A stretch of 24,113 bases of DNA from DASTRU01 sp035761045 (GTDB lineage Bacteria > Pseudomonadota > Gammaproteobacteria > Burkholderiales > Burkholderiaceae_E): assembly GCA_035761045.1 (NCBI GenBank), contig DASTRU010000239.1, forward strand, positions 1-24,113, written 5' to 3'. A program made the position numbers and the translations under genes. The notes below the pieces were generated by a model. It was not told the origin of the DNA. It worked only from the letters and a program-made list of their open reading frames with translations, and made no database searches. Of the stretch, positions 23,433 through 24,113 are shown one piece after another; the stretch's first letter is position 1, and each line of letters opens with the position of its first letter.

Positions 23433-23470
23433 AAAACAAAAAGCCCCAGCAACTTGCGTTGCTGGGGCTT
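23433..23470 (-). terminator. Strong intrinsic terminator downstream of tRNA-Asn
   Basis: Bases 23441-23453 and 23458-23470 form a perfect 13-base-pair stem with a four-base loop. On the minus strand it is followed by TTTTTGTTTT. It ends the tRNA transcript a few bases after the CCA end and separates it from cbpA, which lies further along the same strand. Confidence 0.93.
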
Positions 23471-23476
23471 CGTATT

Positions 23477-23552
23477 TGGCTCCCCGACCTGGGCTCGAAC
23501 CAGGGACCTACGGATTAACAGTCCGGCGCTCTACCGACTGAGCTATCGGGGA
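23477..23552 (-). tRNA. tRNA-Asn (anticodon GTT)
   Basis: The 76-base gene has a 7-base acceptor stem (TCCCCGA with TCGGGGA), a D-arm AGCTCAGTCGGTAGAGC, an anticodon loop CTGTTAA giving GTT, a T-arm with GGTTCGAGCC and an encoded CCA end. All stems pair. It has its own promoter and terminator and reads asparagine codons. Confidence 0.97.
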
Positions 23553-23564
23553 AAAGAGCCGCGC

Positions 23565-23592
23565 ATTATAGCGGGCTAAAAAACGCGGTCAA
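23565..23592 (-). promoter_or_regulatory. Sigma-70 promoter of tRNA-Asn
   Basis: On the minus strand TTGACC (23592-23587) and a perfect TATAAT (23570-23565) are 16 bases apart, followed by a GC-rich GCGCGGC discriminator typical of stable RNA promoters. The mature tRNA begins 12 bases after the -10 box. The -35 lies within a short CGCG/CGCG hairpin followed by TTTTTT that may weakly terminate the upstream aminotransferase gene. Confidence 0.85.
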
Positions 23593-23605
23593 CGCGACTG
23601 ATGTT

Positions 23606-24113
23606 TTAAAGCACCTTCGCGATCGAATCCGCCACGTAGTCGAGATTGCGGCTGTTCAACGCAGCCACGCAAATACGCCCGGTGCTGACGGCGTAAATCC
23701 CAAAATCCGCCTTCAGCCGTTCCACCTGCGCCGCGTTAAGCCCCGAATAACTAAACATTCCGCGCTGCTTAAGAACGAATGAAAAATCGCGCGAGGACAC
23801 CTTGGCGTTCAGCCGCTCCACGAGACCTGAGCGCATGAGCTTGATGCGATCGCGCATTTCGCCGAGTTCTTGTTCCCACATCGCGCGCAACGACGGCGTG
23901 TTGAGCACGCTTGCGACCACCGTTCCTCCATGCGTCGGCGGATTGGAGTAGTTGGTGCGAATCACGCGCTTTAGTTGGCTCAGCACGCGGGTGGATTCGT
24001 CCTTGCTGCCATCGATGACGGTCAGCGCGCCCACGCGTTCTCCGTACAGCGAAAAGCTTTTGGAAAACGAGCTCGAGATAAAACATTGCAAGCCTGATTC
24101 GCTAAACAAACGA
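23606..24113 (-). CDS. Aspartate/aromatic amino acid aminotransferase, C-terminal part (5' truncated by window edge)
   Basis: The visible 169 or so residues match the C-terminal half of the AspC/TyrB class I aminotransferases. The PLP lysine lies in SSSFSKSFSLYGERVGAL, with the phosphate-binding Arg in GERVG. RTNYSNPPTHGG, WEQELGEMRDRI, FSFVLKQRGMFSYSGL, FGIYAVSTGRICVAALN and a C-terminal IAKVL follow. The frame is open to the window edge, so the true start is outside. Aspartate and aromatic specificity cannot be separated from this fragment. The gene lies just upstream of tRNA-Asn on the same strand. Confidence 0.95.
   Translation of the reverse strand, partial: RLFSESGLQCFISSSFSKSFSLYGERVGALTVIDGSKDESTRVLSQLKRVIRTNYSNPPTHGGTVVASVLNTPSLRAMWEQELGEMRDRIKLMRSGLVERLNAKVSSRDFSFVLKQRGMFSYSGLNAAQVERLKADFGIYAVSTGRICVAALNSRNLDYVADSIAKVL

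Noticed and set aside
23296..23541. Plus-strand open frame ending in PRPGLEPGTYGLTV
   Set aside because: This is the well-known spurious translation of the antisense strand of a tRNA gene.

Overview
This is a chromosomal segment of a high-GC proteobacterium, most likely a betaproteobacterium. The main evidence is the gene order at the left end: trpB-trpA-accD-folC-dedD-cvpA-purF followed by metZ. That arrangement is characteristic of beta- and related gammaproteobacteria. Species and order cannot be named from the sequence alone. No phage, insertion sequence or CRISPR array was seen.

Region 1 (1-8460, all + strand) is core metabolism. The end of trpB and all of trpA make tryptophan, accD makes malonyl-CoA, folC makes polyglutamylated folates, and purF starts purine synthesis. 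A SPOR-domain envelope protein and a CvpA-like membrane protein lie between them. Several genes overlap or nearly touch (trpB/trpA by 1 base, accD/folC by 14, dedD/cvpA by 3), so they are probably one transcript. A compact endonuclease III-like Fe-S glycosylase follows, and its ribosome binding site and start codon lie inside a striking 42-base inverted repeat. metZ then sits behind its own promoter, a SAM-II-like riboswitch and an intrinsic terminator.

Region 2 (8486-16721) is a looser set of genes. It holds a prolyl 4-hydroxylase-type dioxygenase, a small DUF4260 membrane protein, an unrecognised 481-residue protein, a convergent soluble hybrid histidine kinase with three PAS-like segments, a cupin, a putative Na+/H+ antiporter and a PAP2 phosphatase with a TTG start. 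A pair of facing DnaA-box-like sites lies in the gap after the hydroxylase.

Region 3 (16775-21738, all - strand) reads leftwards: Fic protein, membrane-anchored Mrr-type nuclease, SDR oxidoreductase, then a compact operon of DUF1622, a 48-residue DUF202-like protein and an AI-2E-family transporter. The DUF202-like gene is small; its first half is encoded over the tail of the DUF1622 gene in another frame, and its stop overlaps the transporter start. The Fic gene abuts a very AT-rich stretch (21739-21860), which suggests that the Fic/Mrr segment was acquired.

Region 4 (21905-24113, - strand) holds cbpA-cbpM (DnaJ-type co-chaperone and its modulator) with a candidate terminator, tRNA-Asn with a consensus promoter and a strong terminator, and the 3' part of an aspartate/aromatic aminotransferase gene that runs off the right edge.
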